The notes: generated by a model from the sequence alone, not told the origin. A stretch of 11,193 nucleotides of DNA from Baffinella frigidus (GCA_026770585.1 MU646554.1:491068-502260), one strand, 5' to 3'. Counted from the stretch's first letter, positions 1 to 6,261 are shown. Numbers and translations are program-made.

Positions 1-97
1 AACCCTCAACCCTCAACCCTCAACCCTCAACCCTAAACCCTAAACCCTCAACCCTAAACCCTCAACCCTCAACCCTAAACCCTCAACCCTAAATCCC
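1..97 (+). repeat. Telomere-type array, mixed CCCTAAA and CCCTCAA
   Basis: Thirteen consecutive perfect heptamers occupy 3-93: eight CCCTCAA and five CCCTAAA, interspersed rather than in blocks, then TCCC. The opposite strand reads TTTAGGG and TTGAGGG. CCCTAAA is the plant-type telomere repeat, also found in several protist groups. The C-rich strand runs inward from the window start, the orientation of a left chromosome end. Whether this is the true end or an internal tract cannot be told from the window. The mixture of two heptamers suggests proximal, variant-rich telomere DNA. Confidence 0.9.
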
Positions 98-184
98 ACC
101 CGCCCGCACCACCGTCCCCGCCATCGCCGGAGTTCCCGAAATTGTGACCCGAAATAGGATCCCAGCCTATCCCGGACCTGACCA

Positions 185-315
185 TACCACGCCAGATTGG
201 ATGCGGGTGTTAATTTTTTTTAAAACACCACAGGTGGTGTTTGTTAACTTTCGAAAACCACTGCCGTGAGCGGAAATTGACTTTAGGCAACCCCTTCCAA
301 GAATCTGGCGTGGTA
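185..315. mobile_element. 127-bp TIR element with CCACGCCAGA ends, TA flanks (copy 1)
   Basis: A perfect 14-bp inverted pair, TACCACGCCAGATT at 185-198 and its complement at 302-315, bounds the segment. Counting TA as the duplicated target, the element is 187-313. The right internal half (about 244-313) matches the element at 9766-9890 almost throughout, which shows a dispersed family. The size, the lack of coding capacity and the TA flanks fit a non-autonomous MITE of the Tc1/mariner (Stowaway-like) kind. The second copy is flanked by TT, so the superfamily assignment is uncertain. Confidence 0.8.
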
Positions 316-374
316 GTATCTTCGTGTACGTTGTATACTTGGTGATATATGACTCTGGGTAGGTGACCCTCTAG

Positions 375-641
375 CAATTGTCCGCTCTGGTGTCGCCTCC
401 CAGAGCTGGTGTCGCCTCCCAGAACGGACCCGTTCCAAGGGTGTCCTTGTACTGCTGTCACGTCCCGAAAGTAGTACCGGGCTGTAACAAGGCGGTACAA
501 AAAGGTACAAGCCGGTACCAAAAGTTACTACCGTCACGTCCAAATAAGCCGTCCATCTATCATATATAGGCCACACCCACAAGAATTTGCACAAGAATGA
601 TTTGCACAATTGTCCGCTCTGGTGTCGCCTCCCAGAGCTGG
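375..641 (+). repeat. Perfect 35-bp direct repeat pair flanking 197 bp
   Basis: Bases 375-409 and 607-641 are identical over 35 bp. Each copy contains a 7-bp-stem hairpin, GCTCTGG with CCAGAGC. After the first copy an 18-bp piece (CTGGTGTCGCCTCCCAGA) recurs 19 bp downstream at 406-423. The 197 bp between the pair contain several GGTAC-type motifs (about 473-530) but no gene. The pair could be the footprint of a duplication or recombination event; it is too long for a usual transposon target duplication. Confidence 0.8.
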
Positions 642-657
642 GGTCAGGACCCTGACT

Positions 658-683
658 CACTGCACGTCGGAAGACGTGCAGTG
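658..683. repeat. Hairpin, 11-bp perfect stem, GGAA loop
   Basis: CACTGCACGTC (658-668) pairs with GACGTGCAGTG (673-683) across a four-base GGAA loop. GGAA is not a GNRA tetraloop. The pairing extends imperfectly outward for about five bases. It is the first of a closely spaced run of hairpins. Confidence 0.75.
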
Positions 684-686
684 ATT

Positions 687-703
687 CACTCGGTGTCCGA
701 GTG
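687..703. repeat. Hairpin, 7-bp stem, 3-base loop
   Basis: CACTCGG (687-693) pairs with CCGAGTG (697-703) with loop TGT. It starts only four bases after the preceding hairpin. Confidence 0.6.
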
Positions 704-718
704 CCGGGTGTTGGCTGG

Positions 719-771
719 CACGGACACCGCCACTCACACACTACCACGGTGTGTGAGTGGCGGTGTCCGTG
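719..771. repeat. Long hairpin, 23-bp perfect arms, 7-base loop
   Basis: Bases 719-741 are the exact reverse complement of 749-771, with loop TACCACG (742-748). The arm contains GGACACCGCCAC; the motif GCGGTGTCCG recurs near 1013 and 1033. A perfect 23-bp arm with a short loop is either very recent or maintained. The following 766-806 region contains part of the right arm in a tandem repeat. Confidence 0.85.
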
Positions 772-806
772 AGTGAGATCATACGTATCCGTGAGTGAGA
801 TCATAC
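766..806 (+). repeat. Tandem repeat, 19-bp core twice, period 22
   Basis: TCCGTGAGTGAGATCATAC occurs at 766-784 and exactly at 788-806, separated by GTA. The first copy overlaps the right arm of the 719-771 hairpin. The segment after it (about 815-850) resembles the R box module described at 1722-2500, with the ending GGTTTGCATCCACAC. Confidence 0.75.
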
Positions 807-879
807 TGGCGCTCACCGCGGAAATGACAGAGGTTTGCATCCACACAATGCGGGGTAGGGTGTTGTGCATGGGAAAGAC

Positions 880-988
880 GTGTTGGCTGAAAGTAAAAGC
901 AGTGTTGGCTGAAAGTGGGAAAGAAGTGTTGGCTGTGTGTGAGTCACTCACCGGTTGTGTGTGAGTCACGGGCAAGAAGTGTTGGTTG
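880..988 (+). repeat. Imperfect GTGTTGGCTG repeats
   Basis: GTGTTGGCTGAAAGT occurs at 880-894 and 902-916. The shorter GTGTTGGCTG is at 926-935 and a variant at 979-988. Spacing is 22, 24 and 53 bp, so this is a decaying tandem array. GTGTGTGAGTCAC also recurs within it (about 936-969). Confidence 0.65.
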
Positions 989-1046
989 CGTCTGAGTCCT
1001 GGCTGTGTGTGGCGGTGTCCGTGAAGAGTGTGGCGGTGTCCGGGAC

Positions 1047-1075
1047 GGGTGCCGCGTGGTCTACACGCGGCACCC
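1047..1075. repeat. Hairpin, 12-bp perfect GC-rich stem
   Basis: GGGTGCCGCGTG (1047-1058) pairs perfectly with CACGCGGCACCC (1064-1075) across loop GTCTA. A further 8-bp stem, CTACGGTA with TACCGTAG, follows at 1087-1107. No T-tract follows, so there is no reason to call it a terminator. Confidence 0.75.
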
Positions 1076-1084
1076 TCCTCTGCC

Positions 1085-1278
1085 GGCTACGGTATTGCCT
1101 ACCGTAGGGTCCTCTCGATGATTCACTCATGGGTTATTCGCGGAAAATTTCGGGAATAACGTCCGCTGTGTGGTTCCAGCGGGCTACGGTATTGCCTACC
1201 GTAGGGTCCTCTGAATTATTCACGTATGAGTTATCCACGAAGGGATTTCGTGAAGGACGTCAGGTGTGTGGTTCCGCG
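1085..1278 (+). repeat. 97-bp tandem duplication with hairpin and element end
   Basis: Two diverged 97-bp units start at 1085 and 1182, and the first 31 bases of each are identical. Each begins with a hairpin (CTACGGTA, loop, TACCGTAG) followed by GGGTCCTCT. Each ends with a sequence like TCCGCTGTGTGGTTCC, the inverted-end sequence of the elements at 2706-2866 and 8325-8494. The tandem unit therefore appears to be built from pieces of that element family. Confidence 0.8.
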
Positions 1279-1342
1279 AACGCTGGCGCGAAACGACGCG
1301 TGTTCAGATTCATCTCATATACTGTATTAATTATTTTTTATT

Positions 1343-1364
1343 ATTAATTAAAGCGTTAATTAAT
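1343..1364. repeat. AT-rich hairpin, 9-bp stem
   Basis: ATTAATTAA (1343-1351) pairs with TTAATTAAT (1356-1364) across loop AGCG. It lies in an AT-rich stretch (about 1310-1364) unlike its GC-rich surroundings. ATTAATTAATT also occurs in the arms of the fold-back at 10283-10433. Confidence 0.55.
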
Positions 1365-1440
1365 CCTCGCAAGGCCCTTCGTGGGGCATTCCTGGTCCGT
1401 TCTTGGAGCCCTTTATCCGTCCTTGGAGCCGTTTTCTTCT

Positions 1441-1702
1441 GAAAATTGACTACTAGCGTTTTATGACCCTTGCTAGCGTTTGATGGCCCCTACTAGCGTT
1501 TTATGGCCCTGAAACCGCGCGTGTTCAGATGGGGGAAGGAATTTGCGGTCGTGGATATTTGAAATTGACTTCTAGCGTTTTATGATCCCTCCTAGTGTTT
1601 TATGGATTCTACCAGCGTTGTATGACTCTGAAATCGTGCGTGTTCAGATACGACCCTGAAATCGCGCGTGTTCAGATGGGGGAAGGAATTCGTGGTCGTG
1701 GA
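1441..1702 (+). repeat. Two-copy higher-order repeat, each with three 20-bp units
   Basis: Copy one carries three exact-period 20-mers at 1451-1510, copy two three more at 1570-1629, with consensus near CTAGCGTTTTATGRCCC. Each set is preceded by GAAA(A)TTGACT and followed by GAAAYCGCGCGTGTTCAGAT. That tail occurs at 1511, 1630 and 1658, and two of its copies continue into GGGGGAAGGAATT. The region was thus duplicated as a block of about 120-130 bp after the 20-mers had amplified. CGCGTGTTCAGATTC at about 1298 is a further relative. Confidence 0.8.
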
Positions 1703-1779
1703 GATGCGGGGGGGGACAGCCGCTCTCAAGTGCTACCGTGACGAAAAGTCGTTCAAGGTTCTCATCCACACTCCTACCC

Positions 1780-1856
1780 ACGCGGCGGACCACGGACCGC
1801 AATTAGTTTTAAGGATTTTTCTAGTGCAAATTTGGTCCCGTTATCGCCATTTCTAG
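1780..1856 (+). mobile_element. Truncated copy of the CACACGG-ended element
   Basis: CCACGCGGCGGACCACGGAC at about 1779, followed by AATTAGTTTTAAGGATTTTTC and GCAAATTTGGTCCCGTTATCG, matches the left part of the element at 2282-2461 but lacks the hairpin-forming insertion present there. The right end is not recognisable, so I read this as a partial copy. Confidence 0.6.
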
Positions 1857-1900
1857 CGCTCAAGTGCTATTCTGACGAAAAGTCGTTCACGGTTCTCTTC

Positions 1901-1920
1901 CACACACACACACACACACA
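1901..1920. repeat. (CA)10 microsatellite
   Basis: Ten CA units expand the tail of an R box copy (CTTCCACACA). The equivalent position in the copy at 2905-2950 reads TGCATCCACGCAA, so the expansion is local. Confidence 0.9.
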
Positions 1921-1921
1921 C

Positions 1922-2010
1922 CCCAGCCCTGCCCCAGTTAATCTTGGCTCCTCATTAAATGTATTTAGACCAGGCCGTTTGTACAAACGCTTCAGTACAA
2001 AGAGCATCCT
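1922..2010 (+). repeat. CTCAG module, paired with an R box (copy 1)
   Basis: About 89 bp running from CCCAGCCCTGCCCCAGTTAA to AGTACAAAGAGCATCC matches 2950-3037 along its whole length. It includes ATTAAATGTATTTAGA and TACAAACGCTTCAGTAC. Shorter relatives of the first half occur at about 5237-5285 and 10270-10290. In both full copies an R box lies immediately upstream, so the two modules form a composite of about 140 bp. Confidence 0.7.
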
Positions 2011-2270
2011 ATCCTGACGAAAAGTCGTTCACGGTTCTCATGCCCACCACACCAGGCGGATCAAGCACCCTTTTTAAAACCCGGGGAGCTGTACAAGTGG
2101 GGTAGTGTGTAGTAATTTTCATATGTTTGGTCACGTGTCCGCCCGCTTTTCGGGCGGATACGTGAGCAACCCGGTACAAAGCGCCTAGAATCGATATTGA
2201 CAAGGGTGCTTGGGTAGCCTCGTGTGGCACACCCTATCCTGACGAAAAGGCGTTCAAGGTTCTCATGCCC
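2009..2270. repeat. Palindrome bounded by two R boxes, with core-element end
   Basis: TCACGTGTCCGCCCG (2131-2145) pairs with 2151-2165 with one mismatch across loop CTTTT. A weaker outer pair, CAAGCACCCT (2062-2071) with AGGGTGCTTG (2203-2212), frames it. One end of the recurring core, GTGTAGTAATTTTC, lies off-axis at about 2107-2120, and its right neighbour TTTGGTCACGT also follows the core end in the palindrome at 6921-7113. R box copies at 2009-2045 and 2234-2270 (two differences in 37 bases) bracket the whole unit. Confidence 0.65.
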
Positions 2271-2281
2271 CCACCCCTACC

Positions 2282-2461
2282 CACACGGCGGACTACGGAC
2301 TTTCATCAAAAGTCAACTTGCCCAGGGGCAATTAACTTTACGGATTTTCTAGTGCAAATTTGGTCACGTTGTCGCTATATTTGGACACGTTATTGGTATC
2401 GCTTTTTTTGGTCACGTTATCGAAATTTGGTCACGTTATCGAAACCCTCGTAGTCCACCAA
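2282..2461 (+). mobile_element. ~180-bp TIR element, CACACGGCGGACTACG ends
   Basis: The left end CACACGGCGGACTACGGAC and the right end CTCGTAGTCCACCAAG are imperfect inverted repeats. Inside is a hairpin, AAAGTCAACTTGCCC with GGGGCAATTAACTTT, then AGTGCAAATTTGGTCACG. Four diverged ~20-bp units of TTTGGTCACGTTATCG follow at 2359-2443. A full-length relative lies on the other strand at 10684-10817 without the 20-mer expansion. No coding capacity is visible, which fits a MITE. No clear target duplication was found here. Confidence 0.75.
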
Positions 2462-2502
2462 GAGGCCTGACAAGAAATCGAGCAGGTTCTCATCAATCTC
2501 AT

Positions 2503-2655
2503 CCGGCCAGGTATTTAATTTAAATGCTCGGCGGAGTTCCCCATACAACGAAAATTACTACACACGCGATAAAAGAGTCGTGTCCGAAAGATCGTGTGTA
2601 GTAATTTTCGTACATTCGGGGAACTCCCGAGCATTTAATTTAGATACCTGACCCG
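2503..2655. mobile_element. Fold-back element A with CGAAAATTACTACACACG core
   Basis: The outer arms begin with CAGGTATTTAATTTAAATGC at 2508 and pair with 2627-2650, where one base differs over 24. The arms continue inward through GGAGTTCCCC to a perfect 18-bp pair, CGAAAATTACTACACACG at 2549-2566 and its complement at 2593-2610. The centre (2567-2592) is unlike the centres at 9152, 9736 and 10341. The inner 18-bp pair is shared with other fold-backs of the window, while the outer arms are not. Confidence 0.85.
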
Positions 2656-2705
2656 ATTAAATCACACACCCTTTGGAGTCAGCGAGGTTTATATGAGAGT
2701 CTTAT

Positions 2706-2866
2706 CCACACAGCGGGCTACGAAGGGATTTTCGGGCGCTGACAGCCCGAGTTTCCGTTACTTTATCCGTAGGACCCCCCCTATGTCCCCACGGGCTGCC
2801 TATTGTAGGGTCCTAGGTCTTATCGCTTAGGGGTTATTCAAAATCCCTTGGAAGTCCGATGTGTGG
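2706..2866. mobile_element. 161-bp TIR element with perfect 14-bp flanking repeat
   Basis: The 27-bp ends (2706-2732 and 2840-2866) match as inverted repeats at 23 positions, with outer motif CCACAC and inner motif AAGGGATTTT. TATGAGAGTCTTAT abuts both ends exactly (2692-2705 and 2867-2880). Internally there is GGACCCCCCCTATGTCCC and GTAGGGTCCTAGGTCTTAT. A second copy lies at 8325-8494, and isolated ends occur near 1165, 1263, 7112 and 8650-8722. The 14-bp repeat would be an exceptionally long target duplication. It may instead belong to the element, since TATGAGTTATCCAC occurs near 1225. Confidence 0.8.
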
Positions 2867-2904
2867 TATGAGAGTCTTATGTACACCCCTTGGAACCCGC
2901 AGAC

Positions 2905-3037
2905 AAGTGCTATCCTGACGAGAAACCGGCCACGGTTTGCATCCACGCAACCTAGCACTGCCTCAGTTGATCTGGGCATCTGATTAAATACATTTAGATC
3001 AAAACTCCGTACAAACGCTCCAGTACGAAGAGCATCT
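2905..3037 (+). repeat. Composite R box plus CTCAG module (copy 2)
   Basis: AGTGCTATCCTGACGAGAAA begins a diverged R box, directly followed by CCTAGCACTGCCTCAGTTG and the module ending CAGTACGAAGAGCATC. Order and spacing match 1865-2010, apart from the CA expansion in the first copy. This supports the composite having moved or duplicated as a unit. Confidence 0.7.
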
Positions 3038-3325
3038 CCGCGTATTTAATGAGAGGCCCGGGATGACGTTTCCGGGGGGGACGTGCCCCGGGGAGGGACG
3101 TGCCCGGGGGAACGGTATCGTTAGGTCCTTTAGTTCCTTTAGGTTTTCAATGCTCCCGGGATGACGTTGGAGCCATTGGCACCTTCACAAGGGGTGATCG
3201 GACGGTGTAGGAGGGGGAGTTAGAATCCACCCGGAAAATGCTCGTGTGAGCGGCCGACACGGGGTACAGTAAGTGGCACAATGCGTAGCAAGTGCGGCAC
3301 TGACGCTGATTGTTTGGCGATAAAT
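3038..3325. other. Low-feature stretch with short G-rich repeats
   Basis: CCCGGGATGACGTT occurs at 3057-3070 and 3155-3168. GACGTGCCC occurs twice in a G-rich tract (3080-3112), and CTTTAG twice near 3128-3142. I see no gene, TIR or long palindrome in 3170-3325. Confidence 0.55.
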
Positions 3326-3421
3326 TATCAATCTCTCTGGGGACACAGTCCCGTCTACTGCTAGTGGGCGTGACTATGGTAAAGTCACTACGGTCATCTC
3401 ACACGGGACTATCAATCTCTC
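3326..3421. repeat. 12-bp direct repeats around a small inverted repeat
   Basis: TATCAATCTCTC is at 3326-3337 and 3410-3421. Between them AGTCCCGT (3347-3354) pairs with ACGGGACT (3403-3410) and GTGACT (3370-3375) with AGTCAC (3383-3388). The inner segment could be a 72-bp element with a 12-bp flank repeat, but its arms are short. Confidence 0.45.
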
Positions 3422-3542
3422 ATGAGAAACCCAGATTACCTGCAGCAGAGCTAGGTCTCATGCACACTCCTCGTTGAAGTGTTAGGAGTGAGCCAGTGCC
3501 TTACACCCCTTGTAATCCACACGCACACACCCCAGCGCTCAC

Positions 3543-3635
3543 CGCGAAAATGACTTTTGCCCAGAAATCGACTTTCGGGCATCTTCCAGAAATCAACTTT
3601 CGGACATCCTCCAGAAGTTGACTTTTGAGCATCGG
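3543..3635. repeat. 25-bp tandem array, three full units
   Basis: Units at 3561-3585, 3586-3610 and 3611-3635 share CCAGAAATCGACTTTCGGGC with progressive changes. A partial unit, GCGAAAATGACTTTTGC, precedes them. The period is not a multiple of three, so the open frames crossing it on the minus strand are not constrained by it. GAAATTGACTTTAGGC inside the element at 185-315 and AAAATTGACTTTTGGC inside that at 9766-9890 are similar. Confidence 0.8.
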
Positions 3636-3695
3636 ACAGTTCCGGCCGGAGGAGCCGTTTTTCACGATCACGATTTCCGCCTCGTCCGGAGTCAC

Positions 3696-3859
3696 GACCT
3701 CCCAGGCTGAGGTCACGTCCCCTCAAAACGCCCTTTTGGTGGACACGTCTCCTCAAAACGCCCCTTTTGGCGGACGAGACCTCCCAGACTGCGGTCACGT
3801 CCCCTCAAAACGCATCTTTTGGTGGACGCGTGTCCTCTCAAAACGCGCTTTTGGTGGAC
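3696..3859 (+). repeat. 31-32-bp tandem array, four units and an inserted 20-mer
   Basis: Units at 3714-3744, 3745-3775, 3796-3827 and 3828-3859 share CCTCAAAACGC then TTTTGGTGGAC. Between units two and three lies GAGACCTCCCAGACTGCGGT, a copy of the sequence just before unit one (3696-3713). The array therefore has a higher-order period. It gives open frames on both strands, which is an effect of repeat composition rather than evidence for a gene. Confidence 0.8.
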
Positions 3860-3884
3860 GCGCGTGCTTGATGTTTCTGACGGA

Positions 3885-3940
3885 AAATGTGAACACCCAA
3901 TGAGTACAAATCAAATGTGAACACTCCATAAGTACAAATC
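3885..3940 (+). repeat. 28-bp tandem repeat, two units
   Basis: 3885-3912 and 3913-3940 both read AAATGTGAACAC then AGTACAAATC, with a few differences in the middle. This is the third consecutive tandem array with its own period (25, 31, 28) in 400 bp. Confidence 0.75.
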
Positions 3941-4011
3941 TTACAACCAGCTGCGTACCATATTATGAAAAACAGTGATTGTTCGAGCCTCGAGTGGCCA
4001 ACGTGCTTCCG

Positions 4012-4790
4012 CTAAACCCTGTAAACTCTGAACCCTACAGCCTAAAGTCTAAACCCTAATCTTTAAACACCAAACCCTAAACCTTGAACACTGTGCCCTA
4101 AACACTTAACTCTAAACCCTAAACCATAATCCTTGAACGCCAAAACTTAAACTCTAAACCCTAAACCCTGAACTCAGAACCCTAAACCCTAAACTCTAAA
4201 CCCTAAACCCCAAACCCTAATCTTCAAACACCAAACCCGAAACCCTGAACCCTAAACCCTAAATCATAAACCCTAAACCCTCAACCCCAAACCCCAACCC
4301 TGAAACCCTAAACCCTAAACCATGAACCCTAAACCATAAACACTGAATCCCAAACCCTCAACACTCAACCCTAAACCTTAAACCCGAAAGCCTACACCCT
4401 ACACCCTAAAACCTAAACCCTCAACCCTAAACCCTAAACCTCAAACACAGGACTTCAAGACCGCTCCCTTCGTCCTTCACCTCGAGGGAAGGTCGCACCC
4501 CTGAACCCTAAGCTCTGAACCCTAGACCCTAAATCCTAAACCCTAAACCCTAAACCATAAACCCTAAACCCTGAACCCTGGACCCTAAACCCTGAATCCT
4601 AGACCCTAATCCCTAAACCTTAAACTCCAAACCCTAAACCCTCAAACCTGAACCAACCCCTGAACTCTCAACTCCAACTCCAAACCCTAAACCCTTAACC
4701 CTACACCCTTAATCCCAAACCCCAAACACTGAACCCTAAACCCTAAACTCTAAACCCCAGACCTTAAACCCTAACCACTCATCCCCAAAC
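4012..4790 (+). repeat. Degenerate interstitial telomere tract
   Basis: About 780 bp are dominated by CCCTAAA with many one-base variants and length slips (CCCTGAA, CCATAAA, CCCCAAA, ACCCTAAT). The strand is the same as in the array at the window start. A unique interruption with CTTCGTCCTTCACCTCGAGG lies at about 4449-4500. The heavy decay shows that telomerase does not maintain this tract now. It could be an old chromosome end, a repair insertion or a telomere-derived satellite. Confidence 0.9.
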
Positions 4791-4792
4791 TA

Positions 4793-4929
4793 GCACTGGC
4801 GGTGGCACGGGCGGGGGGGGGTTATATTTTCATTGTCAAAACCCATCCTTCGATAATGTTTAATGATATGCTGCTGGGAGCAGGGAGGATTCCGCAGCGA
4901 GACCGCAGCGGGTATCGTTTGGGTGCGAA
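4793..4929. other. Unique spacer between telomere-like tracts
   Basis: This non-repeat stretch contains a G8 run (about 4813-4820). It ends with GGTGCGAATAACCC, a junction motif that also occurs as GGTGCGAGTC at about 5141 and GGTGCGAATCCC at about 5490. GGTGCGA thus marks several joins between unique and telomere-like DNA. Confidence 0.5.
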
Positions 4930-5139
4930 TAACCCTACTCCCCAAACCCTAAACCCTGACCCTGAACCCCAAACCCTAAACCCTAAACCCTACACCATGA
5001 ACCCTACACCCCAAACCCTAAACCCTAATCCCTAAACCTTGAACCCCAAACCCTAAACCCTAAACCCTAGACCCTAAACCCTAAACCATGAACCATAAAC
5101 CCCTAAAGCCCTCAACTCCTAAAACATAAACCCTGAACC
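4930..5139 (+). repeat. Second degenerate interstitial telomere tract
   Basis: CCCTAAA and variants (CCCCAAA, CCTACAC, CCATGAA) continue for about 210 bp in the same orientation as the preceding tract, ending just before GGTGCGAGTC. Confidence 0.9.
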
Positions 5140-5180
5140 AGGTGCGAGTCACAGGAGCAGCGTGCTGACTGGATTCTGGT

Positions 5181-5236
5181 CCGAAACCCGAAACCCGAAC
5201 CCTGAAACCCGGAATCCGGAACCCGGAAGCCGAAAC
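5181..5236 (+). repeat. Short heptad tract CCCGAAA
   Basis: CCGAAACCCGAAACCCGAAC grades into CCCGGAAT and CCCGGAAG. This is the T-to-G variant of the telomere heptamer. It is preceded by GCTGACTGG, as is the start of the 5500-5716 array, so both sit in copies of one larger unit. Confidence 0.75.
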
Positions 5237-5259
5237 CTAGCTCTGCCTCAGTCAATATG

Positions 5260-5480
5260 GGCTCCTCATCAAATACACTGACTTAATAGGGTAACGTCCT
5301 GAAAACCAGGTAGTTAAGCCTACGGTATTGCCTACGGTAGGCCGTAGGGCTCCTAGGACTTAATGTTTCGTAGGACCCCCCCTGGCCCCTACGGCCTACA
5401 GTAGGCAATACCGTAGTCTTAACTACCCGATTTTCAGGACGTTAGTCTATGAGTGTGGCTCCTCATTAAATACGCTGACT
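5260..5480 (+). repeat. 24-bp direct repeats flanking the fold-back at 5292-5444
   Basis: GGCTCCTCATCAAATACACT lies at 5260-5279 and GGCTCCTCATTAAATACGCT at 5457-5476, both continuing into GACT. They differ at two positions over 24 bp. They derive from the CTCAG module also seen at 1922 and 2950. The fold-back between them either inserted with a local duplication or lies between two older tandem units. Confidence 0.65.
5292..5444. mobile_element. 153-bp fold-back with TAACGTCCTGAAAA ends
   Basis: The arms start with a perfect TAACGTCCTGAAAA pair (5292-5305, complement at 5431-5444) and continue through GGTAGTTAAG and CTACGGTATTGCCTAC to GTAGGCCGTAGGG. There are only about five mismatches over some 58 bases per arm. 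The loop includes CCTAGGACTTAATG. The right arm is related to the solo arm at 7411-7481. There is no coding capacity, and the superfamily is unknown. Confidence 0.85.
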
Positions 5481-5499
5481 GGCTCCTGGTGCGAATCCC

Positions 5500-5716
5500 T
5501 GAAACCCGAACCCTGAGACCCGAACCATGAAACCCGAAACCCGGAACCCGCACCCTGAAACCCGAAACCTGAACCCGAAACACGGAACACGGATCACGGA
5601 ACACGGAACCCGAAACACGGAACCCGAAACACGAAGCACGAAACACGGAACACGAAACACGGATCCCGAAACACGAAGCACGTGCTTCGTGTTTCGCACG
5701 AAACACGAAACACCGG
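5500..5716 (+). repeat. Heptad array drifting from CCCTGAA to CACGAAA
   Basis: The array starts as CCCTGAAACCCGAACCCTGA and becomes, from 5578 to 5682, fifteen consecutive heptads of the form [AG]A[ATG]C[AC]CG without a length slip. Two inverted heptads (5683-5696) follow, then CACGAAACACGAAACACC. The seven-base period of the telomere tract is kept while the sequence moves away from CCCTAAA. Open frames through this array on both strands are period artefacts. Confidence 0.85.
5667..5696. repeat. Perfect 30-bp palindrome inside the heptad array
   Basis: Bases 5667-5681 are the exact reverse complement of 5682-5696, centred on GCAC/GTGC with no loop. The palindrome arises where two heptads appear in reverse orientation, after which the array resumes its original direction. 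Confidence 0.9.
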
Positions 5717-5757
5717 CCGGGTTCAGGGTAGCTACCATGTGGCGTTGGACTGTGGTG

Positions 5758-5877
5758 GAGCGGTGTGCAGAGAATTTGGCTGTATAAATAATTAGAAAAG
5801 GCAAAGGTGTTTCACAAAATTATCAACTTTTATAATTATTGCATCATTTTTGCAGCCAACTTCTCTGGGCACCGCTC
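5758..5877. mobile_element. 120-bp inverted-repeat element, GAGCGGTG ends
   Basis: The left arm GAGCGGTGTGCAGAGAATTT at 5758 pairs with the right arm ending AACTTCTCTGGGCACCGCTC at 5877. TTGGCTG in the left arm matches CAGCCAA in the right. The inner part is AT-rich (AATAATTAG, TATAATTATTG). No other copy was found in the window, and no target duplication is convincing. Confidence 0.75.
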
Positions 5878-6013
5878 TAGGCCTTGGGGCCGATCAGCGG
5901 TTTCCGATCAAAGGTTGTACCTCTTTTTTCGGTACAAACCGTGTCCGGTTCAGTCAACAGCCGGGCGGTATCCGGCTAAGTCTTCCAGTATGCTTATTGC
6001 TGTACACATATAA
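5878..6013. other. Unassigned sequence with one hairpin
   Basis: GGTTGTACC (5913-5921) pairs with GGTACAAACC (5931-5940) around a loop with TCTTTTTT, with one unpaired base. Otherwise I see nothing identifiable. Confidence 0.45.
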
Positions 6014-6124
6014 ACATATTACAATATTCAAATTAACAGATCATGTATATTCTACGTATATATATAAATATGAATATAAATATAGATAGATAGATAGATA
6101 GATACATACATACATACATAGATT

Positions 6125-6190
<66 letters not shown>

Positions 6191-6260
6191 TGTATTTATG
6201 TACGTAGCAATATGTGTATACATTTTACAATATTACAAGTTACAGATGATGTATACTCCA
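6014..6260. repeat. Compound microsatellite between 41-bp direct repeats
   Basis: About (GATA)5 at 6083-6103, (TACA)4 at 6103-6120 and a (TG) run of about 28 units at 6127-6182 lie together. The flanks 6014-6054 and 6220-6260 are direct repeats of 41 bp with roughly nine differences, sharing TTACAATATT and GATGTATA-like ends. The microsatellites therefore lie inside a duplicated AT-rich unit. Confidence 0.85.
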
Positions 6261-6261
6261 T

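Larger units (their letters stand above)
1722..2500 (+). repeat. Dispersed R box module, five copies here
   Basis: A module of about 35-40 bp, consensus CTATCCTGACGAAAAG then TCGTTCAMGGTTCTCATCC, occurs near 1733-1765, 1868-1900, 2009-2045, 2234-2270 and, more diverged, 2466-2500. Outlying copies are at 2905-2950 and about 815-850. All are on the same strand. Copies at 1733 and 2234 are followed by the same CACACGG-type element, and those at 1868 and 2905 by a shared CCTAGC..CTCAG module. It behaves as a building block rather than a gene or promoter, and its function is unknown. Confidence 0.7.

Noticed and set aside
283-975. 230-codon minus-strand open frame, the longest in the window
   Set aside because: It is composed of the 35-bp repeat pair, three hairpins and GTGTTGGCTG repeats; the peptide is repetitive and has no recognisable domain.
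1047-1075. Rho-independent terminator
   Set aside because: A strong GC-rich stem is present but there is no T-tract, no upstream gene and no bacterial context.
3451-3903. Overlapping open frames on both strands over the 25-bp and 31-bp arrays
   Set aside because: The frames come from tandem repeat composition, the periods are not multiples of three throughout, and both strands are open at once.
1-5139. CRISPR-like or phage attachment repeats
   Set aside because: Direct repeats here are telomere-type heptamers or tandem satellites without regular unique spacers, and the context is eukaryotic.
5434-5804. Open frames on both strands giving repetitive FRVSGSVFR or TRNTEPETR peptides
   Set aside because: These are translations of the drifting seven-base array; long stop-free frames are expected there.
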